Numbered from the stretch's first letter, positions 1 to 8,469 are shown. The stretch is 50,275 nt of DNA from Brevibacterium sp. (GCA_030457025.1 JAKDSA010000015.1:1-50275); one strand, 5' to 3'. Notes: a model not told the origin generated them from the letters alone. Numbers and translations are program-made.

Positions 1-648
1 TCGAGCAAAGACCTCTATGCCCAAATCTTGACGTTCATGGGACATGGTGCCTCGTGGACACGCAGCCAGTTGGCGATCAATACGTCGAAGGCATTTTCCA
101 TCCACGGGGTGAAGCTGGTGATCCTCGATGATGCTCATATGTTGCGGACACATCTGAAGCAGGGCCAGGCCACTTTGGACGCAATCAAAGCGATTGCCAC
201 CGAACTGGGCGAGGTCGGCGGAATGATGATCCTCGTCGGCGCGTGGACAGCCGATTCCGATCTCTTGGATGATCAGCAAATACGAGGACGACTCAGCCTC
301 CATCAACTCGACGTCTACAGCATCGGATCCAACCAGGAGCGGGCCTTGTGGCAACGCCTCCTCAAAGCCTGGGAGGACAAGATTGAGAGGTTTCTGCCTG
401 GTATGGAGACCGGTGATCTTTCCCAATCAGCAGCCCGTTACCTGTATGAGCGAACTCAAGGGTATGTCGGTGACCTCGCGAAGTGTCTGTCCCAAGCCAC
501 AAGCCGAGCGATCCGAGAGGGCCGTGACACGATCGTCAACGATGATTTGAAAATGGTTCGTCTCAGTGCCCGAGCACACGATCACGAACTCGGGAGCGGA
601 ACGACAGGCAGACACAGACCTCGAAAGACCAAACGCAATGTGGGATGA
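1..648 (+). CDS. tniB: TniB/TnsC-type transposition ATPase, 5' end outside window
   Basis: The first base is already inside the reading frame, so the N-terminus with the Walker A loop lies outside the window; about 215 codons are visible. The stretch VKLVILDDAHML (codons around 109-144) is a Walker B strand of an AAA+ ATPase, and the remainder (GMMILVGAW, then a helical lid with RTQGYVGDLAKCL) is the layout of TniB/TnsC proteins. In this family the ATPase bridges the target-site selector (TniQ) and the DDE transposase (TniA/TnsB), which would be expected just upstream. The stop overlaps the start of the first tniQ by 11 bases. The TniB family call is firm; whether the transposon is active cannot be judged. 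Confidence 0.85.
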   Translation, partial: SSKDLYAQILTFMGHGASWTRSQLAINTSKAFSIHGVKLVILDDAHMLRTHLKQGQATLDAIKAIATELGEVGGMMILVGAWTADSDLLDDQQIRGRLSLHQLDVYSIGSNQERALWQRLLKAWEDKIERFLPGMETGDLSQSAARYLYERTQGYVGDLAKCLSQATSRAIREGRDTIVNDDLKMVRLSARAHDHELGSGTTGRHRPRKTKRNVG

Positions 649-2038
649 GCGACTGCCGATCGTCTCGGTCCCACGTGAGGGCGAGTCACTCTACGGGATC
701 GTCGCGGCAACAGCTGAGCTCAACCAGTGCACAATCCGCACAATATTGCCGACGGCATCCCCGACGCAATGGGTCACGCCATCGGCACAGACGCTGAAGA
801 GACTGTCATCACTTCTCGGCTTGTCGCCATCCGAACTCCAGGCGAGGACCGCGGGTACCTTCTTTGTCACTGAGTCGGGCGGACGGCCGCGGAATAGTAA
901 GGAATTGTGGCCGACATGGGATAGGTTGACCTGTCCGCTGTGCCGGATTCACCGACCCGAATTCGACATCAATCTCGTTTTTGCCTGCCCGACGTGTGGC
1001 AGCCTGCTGTCATCTCCCACGGAAGACATATTCACAGTCTCTGCGCATGCGCTCGAAGTCCAGACAAGTGTGATCGACAAACTTCGTTACGAGGCCGCTG
1101 ATGAAGCCAACGATCCTCGGCACAATACCATCTCAGAGTGCCGGAACTTGTTGGCTGAACTCACGCAATCGGTCTGGCGCGTCGCATCTGGGCCAGAAGC
1201 CCGAGAACTGTACTCATTCAGCAAGCGCCAAGAAGACCCCGCAATCGCTCACCTGACCGGCCCGTCGATGACTCATGCGAAGCTGGCGGCGGCCCTTCCA
1301 TTAGTCTGGGACGTCCTGTCCCGACAGCATGAACCATCAGACATTGCCGCGAAATGGCGCCTTGAATCACTCGATTGGACACGGCTACGGGCACAAGGGA
1401 GGAATGCTCTCGAGGTGTATCAATTGCCCGACTTGCTCGACGAACTTGGACTGGTGGAGAAAAACGTCCAAGAGAGCCTTCTGTCGTCTGAAAGAGAAAG
1501 CGATGTGAGGAGGGAAACGGCTCGGCAGAGCGTCAGCTTGGGCCTGATGGAGCAGATATCACGCTGTCAACGCACCGGAACGACCAAGAAAACCATCCTG
1601 GATCAGTGCACTGTTGCCAATGTTCAGAAAAGGATGGTGTCCGTGATGGCCCACAACGTCGACGACTCGCTCCTTGCCGGTGCGGCACTTGAGATTGCCG
1701 ACCCACGCATCGACTACTCGCCCTTCCGTATCAACAGCAGCGACAGCCGCTGGCACGAGAGTTTGCAACGACGTATCCCGCTAGACAGCTCGCCGTATGT
1801 CAGTGGGGTCGAGGCTCTTCGTGCACTCGATGACTGGATCACCGATGATGAGATCACCGCCGCCCGGCCCTTGGCCAGAAAACTGGCCATGAGCGACATC
1901 GGCGACGGATATGTTGCCGCCATGCTGGTGGACATGAAGGGAATCGAAGAATTGATCGACTGGGACAGGAGAAACTTCCCCTCTGTGACAGCGGTCTCCG
2001 ATGCCGAAGCTAATGATAGTGGAGCGCAGCATGCATGA
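638..2038 (+). CDS. tniQ: TniQ-family target-selection protein, first of two
   Basis: The protein has 466 aa from the ATG at 638, chosen because the typical TniQ N-terminus (LPIVSVPREGESLYG, a variant of the usual LPxxPxPxxGESL) begins there; the ATG overlaps the end of tniB. A zinc-binding module is visible: CPLC at residues 99-102 and CPTC at 117-120. The C-terminal 300 residues are mostly helical and not recognisable beyond the family. TniQ/TnsD proteins bind target DNA, or a guide complex in CRISPR-associated transposons, and recruit the TniB ATPase. The stop overlaps the next gene by four bases (ATGA), so tniB-tniQ-tniQ form one translationally coupled operon. Family confidence is high; the target is unknown. 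Confidence 0.83.
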   Translation: MWDERLPIVSVPREGESLYGIVAATAELNQCTIRTILPTASPTQWVTPSAQTLKRLSSLLGLSPSELQARTAGTFFVTESGGRPRNSKELWPTWDRLTCPLCRIHRPEFDINLVFACPTCGSLLSSPTEDIFTVSAHALEVQTSVIDKLRYEAADEANDPRHNTISECRNLLAELTQSVWRVASGPEARELYSFSKRQEDPAIAHLTGPSMTHAKLAAALPLVWDVLSRQHEPSDIAAKWRLESLDWTRLRAQGRNALEVYQLPDLLDELGLVEKNVQESLLSSERESDVRRETARQSVSLGLMEQISRCQRTGTTKKTILDQCTVANVQKRMVSVMAHNVDDSLLAGAALEIADPRIDYSPFRINSSDSRWHESLQRRIPLDSSPYVSGVEALRALDDWITDDEITAARPLARKLAMSDIGDGYVAAMLVDMKGIEELIDWDRRNFPSVTAVSDAEANDSGAQHA

Positions 2039-3741
2039 GTATGTGGACACAGTTGGCGCCAATCGTGCCGGTGCCGGCAGACGGTGAAGGCCTGGACGGG
2101 TATCTTGAACGCCTCGGTTGCGCCAATGGCATCGATCGTCCTGCGCTGAGTCGACTGTGCCAAACGAGTCCTCGACACTCGCTGGGCATTATTCCTCTAT
2201 TCCTTCCGGGTCCATTGGCCGATCACATCAGCACGCTGACGAACTTGAACAGAACAACGATCACTGCGATGACGCTGGAAGGCTGCCGCGATCGGCTTCC
2301 TTATCGAATGACCAAGACGGAGGGCGACGCGAATTCGCTGCAGAGTCTCCGACGACAGGGCTGGTTCCCGCCGAAGGGCAGTGCCTATTGTCCACGATGT
2401 TTGGCCGTAGACGGTATCTGGCGACTGTCGTGGAGGCTTCCGCTCGTGACTATGTGCCTTGAGCACCAGCTGTATCTCAACTGGCAGTGTGGCGACTGTC
2501 GGAAAATGCCGCGATCGGTACGCTCGACAATATTCAAAGGCCACATGGACAACCCTGCAGTCTGTGGGAACCCGAATGGGACGAAAACCCCATGCAGCGG
2601 TGATCTCAGTTCGGCTCAAAGCTGCCCGGTACCGGTAGCTCAGTTACGCTTTGCTGGTCGTATCAGGACTGTTCTTGCCGGTGGTCGGGCCAGCGTGTGC
2701 GGACAAGAAGTGACTTCTCGAGAGTATCTGTCGAGTTTGAAGGCGCTGGCTATCGTCCTTCTCCAGCTTGCATCTGCACAGCCGACGGCGTCATTGTCAC
2801 AGATTCTCATTCCTCCAGGACCGGGCCTGCCTCCTGTCGACCGCCACTGGGCGGCAGCTCCTCCGCGGGATACTGCACTGCGTTCTCGCGTCCTTGCCTG
2901 TGCCGATACTCTTTTGTCGAAGACGACAGTACACGCTACGGCAGAGGATCTGCGCGAATGGATGTCGTTGTTGCCGCAGGTTGGAGAAGCACGGTTGAAG
3001 TGGTTAGCTGATCGGTCACCGACAGATCCCCTCATCATGAGGCTGTTGCGAATGGCCGACCAGGATCGATGGCGGGTATCGCGTCTACTGTCATCAACGG
3101 CACCGGAACAGAAGTTGTCGCCCCGAGCCGTACCACAGCAACTGCCTAAGCACCTTTATGACCGTCATCTTGCGCCTCTACTCACGACGAGGTCGACAAC
3201 CGGGAGGCTCTTCGGGTCGCTGTCGATCGTGCGGATCGCGGTGAAAAACGCGACCTGGGCAATAGCAGCGAAGGTACTCGGTCTCCCGCCTGAGCTGGGA
3301 CCGAGGACAGCGCGAACAGTCCACCAACGGATGTCTGCTGATCCACGACAACTCCACTCAGCTATTGTTTCGATCGCCGGCGAGCTTGATTGCTCACGGG
3401 ACTGGCGGGTGGAAGAGGACCGAGTACGCGAACTCAATGACTCTCGCGACACCTGGATGCAGACTTGGCTGCATGAACGAGTCCCTGGGAGTCGTGCGAG
3501 TAGTGCCCCCTATGCGGTGACTTACCGTTGGATACACGAGGCGCATGGTCTGCTGATGACCACGCCGGCATGGTCAGCGGCTCCCGGGCCTGATGAGAGA
3601 GCGCAGTATCGAGCTTTTGAGAAGAGACTACGATTACGCAATTGTTCAAATGAGGACGTGGCACTCTTCGATTCGCGCCGAGTGCCCAATACCTCACTGA
3701 TGGGGCTTCCCCTGGATTCACCGATGAAGTCGGGTCGATAG
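2035..3741 (+). CDS. second TniQ/TnsD-like protein
   Basis: The protein has 568 aa and starts in an ATGA overlap with the preceding tniQ. The N-terminus (LAPIVPVPADGEGLDGYLERLG) is TniQ-like. It is followed by CPRC at residues 119-122, the typical WRLPLVTMCLEH segment, and a second pair CGDC at 152-155, giving a zinc-ribbon pattern close to TnsD/TniQ proteins. The C-terminal half has blocks such as LPKHLYDRHLAP and ATWAIAAKVLGLPPELG that could form helix-turn-helix DNA-binding units, as in TnsD. Having two divergent TniQ proteins beside one TniB is known from some Tn7-like elements, where one recognises a fixed chromosomal site. Which role this one plays is inference. Confidence 0.82.
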   Translation: MSMWTQLAPIVPVPADGEGLDGYLERLGCANGIDRPALSRLCQTSPRHSLGIIPLFLPGPLADHISTLTNLNRTTITAMTLEGCRDRLPYRMTKTEGDANSLQSLRRQGWFPPKGSAYCPRCLAVDGIWRLSWRLPLVTMCLEHQLYLNWQCGDCRKMPRSVRSTIFKGHMDNPAVCGNPNGTKTPCSGDLSSAQSCPVPVAQLRFAGRIRTVLAGGRASVCGQEVTSREYLSSLKALAIVLLQLASAQPTASLSQILIPPGPGLPPVDRHWAAAPPRDTALRSRVLACADTLLSKTTVHATAEDLREWMSLLPQVGEARLKWLADRSPTDPLIMRLLRMADQDRWRVSRLLSSTAPEQKLSPRAVPQQLPKHLYDRHLAPLLTTRSTTGRLFGSLSIVRIAVKNATWAIAAKVLGLPPELGPRTARTVHQRMSADPRQLHSAIVSIAGELDCSRDWRVEEDRVRELNDSRDTWMQTWLHERVPGSRASSAPYAVTYRWIHEAHGLLMTTPAWSAAPGPDERAQYRAFEKRLRLRNCSNEDVALFDSRRVPNTSLMGLPLDSPMKSGR

Positions 3742-3782
3742 AGGCGTGCTGACGAAGAGAATGCTCCTGTGATCAGGGAAAA

Positions 3783-3802
3783 TGTAACTTGCGACAGCAA
3801 CA
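3783..3802. mobile_element. possible right terminus of the Tn7-like transposon
   Basis: Sixty bases after the second tniQ stop, the minus strand reads TGTTGCTGTCGCAAGTTACA. It begins with TGT, as Tn7/Tn5053-type ends do, and contains a GTCGCAAGTT-like core. It falls between the last transposon gene and the leader of an IS1380 remnant, where a transposon end would be expected. No second subterminal copy is seen and the other end is outside the window, so this is a suggestion only. Confidence 0.3.
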
Positions 3803-3832
3803 TACCCTACCAGATCAAGGAACACCTCTAAT

Positions 3833-3981
3833 GTGAAAGTCTCTCACACCCCGGCAACAACTTCAGCGACGTTCGACGAATCCGTTCTCGTATCGGACTC
3901 CGGCCTGCTGCCGGTTATGACTCTCGCCGACACAGTCGGCCTCCACGCTCTGTCCGATCATCACCTCACCGTGCCCACTTA
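3833..3981 (+). pseudogene. IS1380-family transposase, N-terminal fragment
   Basis: From the GTG at 3833 the frame reads VKVSHTPATTSATFDE, then SGLLPVMTLADTVGLHAL and HHLTVPT. This matches the conserved N-terminus of actinobacterial IS1380-family transposases. After about 50 codons the similarity stops abruptly, and the following bases belong to the C-terminal edge of an FMN reductase on the other strand. The DDE catalytic part is absent. The short leader before the GTG (AAGGAACACCTCTAAT) looks like the natural IS leader. It is a remnant cut by a later insertion or deletion. Confidence 0.7.
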
Positions 3982-4311
3982 CAGGAGGTTCACGCCCTCG
4001 CTGTTGGGTTTGAATCCGATGTTGATGGCGTTCTTCAAACAGGCGGGGATGGTCCGATTATTCTCTGCGGTGACAAGCAAGACGTCGTCAGAGGCCTTGA
4101 TGGTCTCACGGAATTTGTCGTAGATCTCCGGGGCTGGTCTGTCAGCTATATCGGGATCGTCATAGTCGAAGTCGTAGAGGGGGAGGCCACGGACCTCGAC
4201 GATTCTGGCTTGGCAGTCGTCGGGGAGGAGCTCAATCGCTTGCTTGGCGATTTCGTGCGCATAGGAGCCGCAGCGCAGGCTGCCAACGAGAACGGAAATG
4301 TGTTTGGGCAT
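3979..4311 (-). pseudogene. NADPH-dependent FMN reductase, 3'-truncated
   Basis: This minus-strand frame of 110 codons starts MPKHISVLVGSLRCGS, the phosphate-binding loop of the NADPH-dependent FMN reductase/azoreductase flavodoxin fold (usually GSLRxxS). It continues with LPLYDFDYDD and VLLVTAENNRTIPACLKNAIN, the flavin-contact motif usually written TPEYNRSIPGxLKNAID. Family members are about 180 residues, so roughly the last third is missing, replaced at about 3980 by the IS1380 fragment. The TAENN variant of TPEYN suggests further decay. The intact gene would have supplied reduced FMN or acted as a quinone reductase. Confidence 0.75.
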
Positions 4312-4403
4312 GCTGGTTCTTTCGAAATGGTCGGGGGACCGTGGAAGGCGTCCGAATGAGTGTCCCTGTAGTTTTGGTGCGGGAGCGGCTCAGCTGCCTG
4401 GGG

Positions 4404-4723
4404 TCAGAAGTCCCAGTCGTCATCGCTGGTCTCTTCGCCCTTGCCGATGATGTAGGACGAGCCGGAACCGGGAAAAAGTCGTGATTCTCATCGGCGTTCG
4501 GAGCCAGAGAGGCGAGGATCTCGGGATTGACTGCGGCTTGGGCAGCGTCGAAGCGGGCTGAGTATCCGAGATTCATCAGCGACTTGTTCGCGTTGTAGCG
4601 GACGAAGCCGACTACATCGTCCATGAGACCTATGGATTCATACAGCTCTCCGGAGCAGGCGAGCTCGAGCTCGTAGAGCTCCTCGAGCAGGCTGAAAGTG
4701 AATTCCTCCATTTCTTCTTGCCG
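4404..4723 (-). pseudogene. nrdF: ribonucleotide reductase beta chain NrdF, C-terminal remnant with frameshift
   Basis: The minus strand encodes EEMEEFTFSLLEELYELEL, GFVRYNANKSLMNLGY and NPNADENHDFF-like text, which is the C-terminal quarter of class Ib NrdF. After DENHDFF a one-base deletion shifts the frame. In the shifted frame the expected tail is still readable (GSGSSYIIGKGEETSDDDWDF, stop at 4404-4406), including the acidic C-terminus that docks NrdE. Everything before about 4723, including the iron/manganese ligands, is missing, and IS21-end DNA lies immediately upstream. It is a dead remnant; the cell must have another nrdF copy. Confidence 0.8.
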
Positions 4724-4745
4724 AACGGTTTGAGTATTCGGTGGT

Positions 4746-4823
4746 GTGAGCGCCACTGACTATTGCGGTTGAGCGCCACCCGATATTGCCATTCAGCGCC
4801 ACTGATTCGTGTCGATGAGCGCC
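4746..4823. repeat. IS21-family end: four GAGCGCCA repeats at 23-bp spacing
   Basis: The 8-9 base motif (G/C)AGCGCCA(C) starts at 4746, 4769, 4792 and 4815, exactly 23 bp apart, in the same orientation. The two inner units share more sequence (CCGATATTGCCA against TGACTATTGCGG). IS21-family elements carry several transposase-binding repeats inside their ends, and istB coding DNA lies directly beside this array, so it is read as the istB-proximal end of an IS21 element. The outer boundary against the nrdF remnant lies around 4724-4745. Confidence 0.72.
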
Positions 4824-4854
4824 AGGCCGCCACCCGACGCTCACCGACAATTGG

Positions 4855-5090
4855 TCACCGCGTGGCTGTACTCATGTGTTCGCGCATGTTCATCTCCCCG
4901 GTCGTGATCCAGATCGTGTTGTGAACGATACGATCCACGATCGCATCCGCGTGGACACCGGACCCGCGTCGTTGATGCCAGTCCTTCTTCGCATACTGGG
5001 TGCAGAACACCGTCGATGTCGTATCGTAACGACGTTCAAGGAGCTCGAGCAGCATCGAACGGACATCGTCATCGGGTTCGTCGAGCAACC
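4855..5090 (-). pseudogene. istB: istB (IS21 helper ATPase), C-terminal part split off by the RIT element
   Basis: Read on the minus strand from the RIT junction, the frame gives WLLDEPDDDVRSMLLELLERRYDTTSTVFCTQY, then DWHQR, VHADAIVDRIVHNTIWITTGEMNMRE, which is the C-terminal half of IstB AAA+ ATPases (sensor motif TSQY and RIVHN). Joining this piece to the N-terminal part at 8488-9001, with only one copy of the shared 8-bp ATTCATCG, gives 750 nt in frame (249 residues), the usual IstB size. The interruption is thus a clean insertion at the Walker B codons (VIDE/W). Confidence 0.85.
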
Positions 5091-5133
5091 ATTCATCGTA
5101 TGTGAGGTTGAAGATTATGCGAAGCCCGCGACG
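5091..5133 (+). repeat. RIT left terminal inverted repeat, 43 bp
   Basis: It begins ATTCATCGTATGTGAGG and ends CGAAGCCCGCGACG. Its reverse complement is found without mismatch at 8427-8469; the two diverge immediately inside (TTTT against ACTG). The first eight bases also form one copy of the flanking direct repeat. Confidence 0.92.
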
Positions 5134-5243
5134 TTTTCTCCCTGTTCTCGGGCTCCAGTGGTGGCCTGAACTTCACATAACCCGTTCCTCTGACTAGCCT
5201 GCTCATCTCAGCAATGAGGCTGAGACTGATCGGAGGAATAAAC

Positions 5244-6434
5244 ATGTCAAAGACGATCGACGATCTTGCCGCCCACGCGGGTCGGATGCTCATCGAATGG
5301 GGCTACCAACCCAGCACGATCCAGCAGTACAAGGCATCCTGGAACAAGGCCCGACGATGGTGCGCCGCCCACAACGTCGAATTCTTCGATGCCGACCAGG
5401 AACGCCAACTCATCGAAGATTTGGGCCTCAACGACAGTGTTCTGACCGCAGCGGGCCGTTCCACTCTGAGACATATTCGCACCCTGCTTTCAATCGACAC
5501 ACATGGGAGTCTGCTCCCGTGGTCGAAGCCAGCGCCCGAGGCCGTGCCCGACCGGTTTCGTGATGTCTTCGATGCTTACGTCTCTTCACTGCAACGCCGC
5601 CGCCTCGCCGACAGTACGCGAGCCGGTCAGACCAGCATCATCCGGAAGTTCTTGACGAGTCTGAGCGCCGCTGATTTCAGCGACCTGTCTTCAGCAGATA
5701 TCACCGCTCATATCCAAGCGTGTTCCTGGATGACAGCCCAAACCAGGACCGGGATGCTCTACATTCTTCGTGCTTTCACCAAATGGGCCGGTCACGGGGG
5801 ATGGTGCAGTCCCATCGTCGCGGCGGCGATGCCGATCATCCCCGGTCACAACCACGCCAGCCTGCCGTCGGCATACACTGCCAGTGAGGTCGCCGCGATG
5901 GTCACGGCGACAAGCAAGGAATGCCCGCGACGTGATCGGGCGATGCTGTTGCTGGCCGCTGTCTTGGGAATCCGCGCCGGCGATCTGAGAGCTCTGCGTC
6001 TGAGCAGCATCGACTGGCGTGGACGCGAAATCAGATTCGCCCAAACGAAGACCGGCCACCGGGTCAGGCTTCCCCTTCCCGACGAGGTGATGCTCGCCGT
6101 GGCCGACTATCTACGCAACGAACGACCGCAGAGTACCGACAACCACGTGTTTCTGCATCACCGTGCACCCCATCACAGTTTCGATGACACCTCGAATTCT
6201 TTCCACGCCGTGGCCACCAGCGCCTACGCGCGTGCATCGGTCGATACATCCGGTAAGCACCACGGAATGCATTCGTTGCGCCATTCAGCCGCGACGAACA
6301 TGCTCTCAGGGGACACTCCCTATCCGGTGATCTCGGGAATACTGGGGCATTCGAATGCCAACACCACACGCAAGTACATGGCCATCGATGTCGAAGCGCT
6401 GCGTCGTCTCTGCCTGGAGGTACCCCGTGGCTGA
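5244..6434 (+). CDS. ritA: RIT tyrosine recombinase A
   Basis: The protein has 396 aa from the ATG at 5244, supported by GGAGGA at 5232-5237. The N-terminal half is a SAM-like core-binding domain (YQPSTIQQYKASWNKARRW; RAGQTSIIRKFL). The C-terminal catalytic domain shows the tyrosine recombinase set: Arg in GIRAGDLRALRL, the beta-hairpin Lys in QTKTGHRVRL, HSLRHSAATNML, GHSNANTTRKYM with the nucleophilic Tyr. It is the first gene of the trio and overlaps ritB by 8 bases. In RIT elements all three recombinases are thought to act together on the symmetric ends; none has an assigned individual role. Confidence 0.9.
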   Translation: MSKTIDDLAAHAGRMLIEWGYQPSTIQQYKASWNKARRWCAAHNVEFFDADQERQLIEDLGLNDSVLTAAGRSTLRHIRTLLSIDTHGSLLPWSKPAPEAVPDRFRDVFDAYVSSLQRRRLADSTRAGQTSIIRKFLTSLSAADFSDLSSADITAHIQACSWMTAQTRTGMLYILRAFTKWAGHGGWCSPIVAAAMPIIPGHNHASLPSAYTASEVAAMVTATSKECPRRDRAMLLLAAVLGIRAGDLRALRLSSIDWRGREIRFAQTKTGHRVRLPLPDEVMLAVADYLRNERPQSTDNHVFLHHRAPHHSFDDTSNSFHAVATSAYARASVDTSGKHHGMHSLRHSAATNMLSGDTPYPVISGILGHSNANTTRKYMAIDVEALRRLCLEVPRG

Positions 6435-7377
6435 CATCATCGCGTTTCCCGGCCCCCACAGCGATCTCTTTGCTGACTACATCAGATTCAAACGCTCATT
6501 GGGATACGCCATCGCCGACAGTTACCAGTACGTGCTGCGCGAGATCGCACGCTGTATCATCAGCCGCGAACCCGACCCCGAGATCGTTTCCGCCGCCACT
6601 GCGGAAGAACTCACCGCCAGAAGACCCCACGAGAGCACATCGACCCAGTGCAAACGCATCACTATCGTCCGTCAGTTCTGTCTCTGGCTGGCCAGCACAG
6701 GCTACTCGCCGACGATTCCGGCTCAAGGACTGGTACGAGACACCACCGAGTTCGTTCCCAGAATCGTATCCGAATCCGAGATGGCCAGGATCATCACCAT
6801 CGCCGACCGTGATGAGCCCCACCAGCGTAGGTTGCTGCTGCGACTGCTGTGGTGCTGCGGGATGCGCATCGGTGAAGCCTGCAGGTTGGCCGTATCCGAT
6901 ATCGATCCCAGCGCGGGCACGATCCTGATCGCTCATGCCAAAGGCGACAGAACCAGACTGGTCCCCATGTCGGCATCACTTGCCGACTACGTGGGAACCT
7001 ATCTGGACTGGACGAACTCCACAGGCGCGGAGGGCTCCGCCCGGCCGCTGATGCCGACCAGGAACAACACGTTTCCACGCAGTGGCCAAGCAGGCACCGC
7101 GCTGAGTCGCATCTTCGCGCGTGCCGGTGTCCTCACCAGCCAGGGCCGATCGATCCGGCCTCATGATCTCCGACATTCCTACGCGGTCCACGCGCTTGAG
7201 AACATGGTCGAGACCGGAATGGATGTCTATGCCACACTCCCACTACTGGCAGCATTCATGGGCCATGCCGACATCACCAGCACCGAATACTATCTCCGGT
7301 TCACCCAGGACACGTTGTGCCGGATCGTTGATGCGCAGCAACCAACGTCTCACCGCGTGTTCAAGGGGCAATCATGA
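6427..7377 (+). CDS. ritB: RIT tyrosine recombinase B
   Basis: The protein has 316 aa from the GTG at 6427 (GGAGG at 6417-6421 upstream); longer in-frame starts lie inside ritA and lack a good ribosome site. Catalytic motifs are complete: CGMRIGEACRLAVSDI (Arg I), AKGDRTRLVPM (Lys), RPHDLRHSYAVHAL (His-x-x-Arg) and GHADITSTEYYLRF (His and Tyr). The N-terminus RFKRSLGYAIADSYQYVL is a core-binding domain. It ends in an ATGA overlap with ritC, so the three genes are translationally coupled. All key residues are present, giving no sign of decay. Confidence 0.9.
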   Translation: MADIIAFPGPHSDLFADYIRFKRSLGYAIADSYQYVLREIARCIISREPDPEIVSAATAEELTARRPHESTSTQCKRITIVRQFCLWLASTGYSPTIPAQGLVRDTTEFVPRIVSESEMARIITIADRDEPHQRRLLLRLLWCCGMRIGEACRLAVSDIDPSAGTILIAHAKGDRTRLVPMSASLADYVGTYLDWTNSTGAEGSARPLMPTRNNTFPRSGQAGTALSRIFARAGVLTSQGRSIRPHDLRHSYAVHALENMVETGMDVYATLPLLAAFMGHADITSTEYYLRFTQDTLCRIVDAQQPTSHRVFKGQS

Positions 7378-8369
7378 GAGAGTTCCAATCGCTGCTGCAG
7401 GCCTTCCTCATCGACTACCTGCCCAAGAGACGAGGATTCAGCCCCCACACGATCGCCGCGTACCGGGACTCGTTCGTGCTTTTGCTGACTTGGATGGACA
7501 CCTGTTGCCATGTCACTGCTGACAAGATCATCATGGCAGACCTCGATGTCGACCATATCCGTCGATTCACCGACTGGCTGCAACACGAACGTGGTTGCGC
7601 TGAGTCGACGACAAACGCACGGATCGCTGCCATCAGATCCTTTGCGAAGTTCGTCCAGTCCGAGGCACCTGAACACATCGAGATCTGTCGCCGGCTCCTG
7701 ACAACACCGATTGTGAAGGTGCCAGAACCAGCAGAGATCGAGTACTTAAGCGTCGAGGGTGTGCAATTCATTGTTGCTGCCGCGGCTGAAGACATACGGG
7801 ACCTGGCGATTGTGTCGTTGCTCTACGACTCGGGTGCTCGAGTCAGTGAAGTCTGTGGCGTCACGATCGGGGATCTGGTGTTCTCACGCCCACACACCGT
7901 TCGAGTCATGGGCAAGGGCAGGAAAGCCCGTGTGATCCCCCTGTCGACCGAAGTCGGTGACATACTGGGACGCTACGTAACTGCGGAACGCGCCGAGGCA
8001 GAATCGACGGAGGCGTTGTTCATCAATCGAAGTCATAACCGACTCGGGCGGGCAGGAATCGCCTACATGCTCCAAAAGAGCGTCACTGCTGCGCACCGGG
8101 CTCATCCGACCGCAGTGCCGCCACGAGTGCACCCTCACATTATGCGTCATTCGAAGGCCATGCATTTACTCGACGCTGGCGTGAACCTGGTCTACATTCG
8201 CGATTTCCTCGGCCATCGCAGCGTCACCACCACGGAGATCTACGCGCGGGCAAGCACTGCGGCAAAACGGCGAGCCATCGAAGCTGGTGAAGCCAACATC
8301 GTGCCCACAAGCCCCTATGGGAAGGAGCAGCGAGCCGATCTTGTCGACTGGTTACGCGACTTGCTGTAG
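7374..8369 (+). CDS. ritC: RIT tyrosine recombinase C
   Basis: The protein has 331 aa, starting in the ATGA overlap with ritB. It is closest in style to XerC/XerD: an N-terminal domain with SPHTIAAYRDSFVLLLTW, then YDSGARVSEVCGVTIGDL (Arg I), MGKGRKARVIPL (Lys), HPHIMRHSKAMHLLDAG (His-x-x-Arg) and GHRSVTTTEIYARA (His, Tyr). The C-terminal tail (about 35 residues after the Tyr) is longer than in Xer proteins and may serve inter-protomer contacts. Its stop lies 57 bp before the right terminal inverted repeat, and an ATTATGCGAAG binding-arm candidate (8379-8389) sits between. Confidence 0.9.
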   Translation: MREFQSLLQAFLIDYLPKRRGFSPHTIAAYRDSFVLLLTWMDTCCHVTADKIIMADLDVDHIRRFTDWLQHERGCAESTTNARIAAIRSFAKFVQSEAPEHIEICRRLLTTPIVKVPEPAEIEYLSVEGVQFIVAAAAEDIRDLAIVSLLYDSGARVSEVCGVTIGDLVFSRPHTVRVMGKGRKARVIPLSTEVGDILGRYVTAERAEAESTEALFINRSHNRLGRAGIAYMLQKSVTAAHRAHPTAVPPRVHPHIMRHSKAMHLLDAGVNLVYIRDFLGHRSVTTTEIYARASTAAKRRAIEAGEANIVPTSPYGKEQRADLVDWLRDLL

Positions 8370-8426
8370 CAGTAGCCGATTATGCGAAGTCTGTCGCCGG
8401 TCTTGGTCAAGCACGCCAGGCTCAGT

Positions 8427-8469
8427 CGTCGCGGGCTTCGCATAATCTTCAACCTCACATACGATGAAT
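8427..8469 (-). repeat. RIT right terminal inverted repeat, 43 bp
   Basis: This is the perfect reverse complement of 5091-5133. Its outer eight bases (CGATGAAT) overlap the start of a further 34-bp palindrome not present at the left end. Confidence 0.92.

Noticed and set aside
4746..4823. CRISPR-like array because of regular spacing
   Set aside because: Repeat length is only 8-9 bases with a 23-bp period, too short for CRISPR, and it is adjacent to IS21 coding DNA.
5244..8369. Integron or phage integrase cluster
   Set aside because: Three overlapping recombinases with symmetric inverted repeats and no cassettes or phage genes fit a RIT element better.
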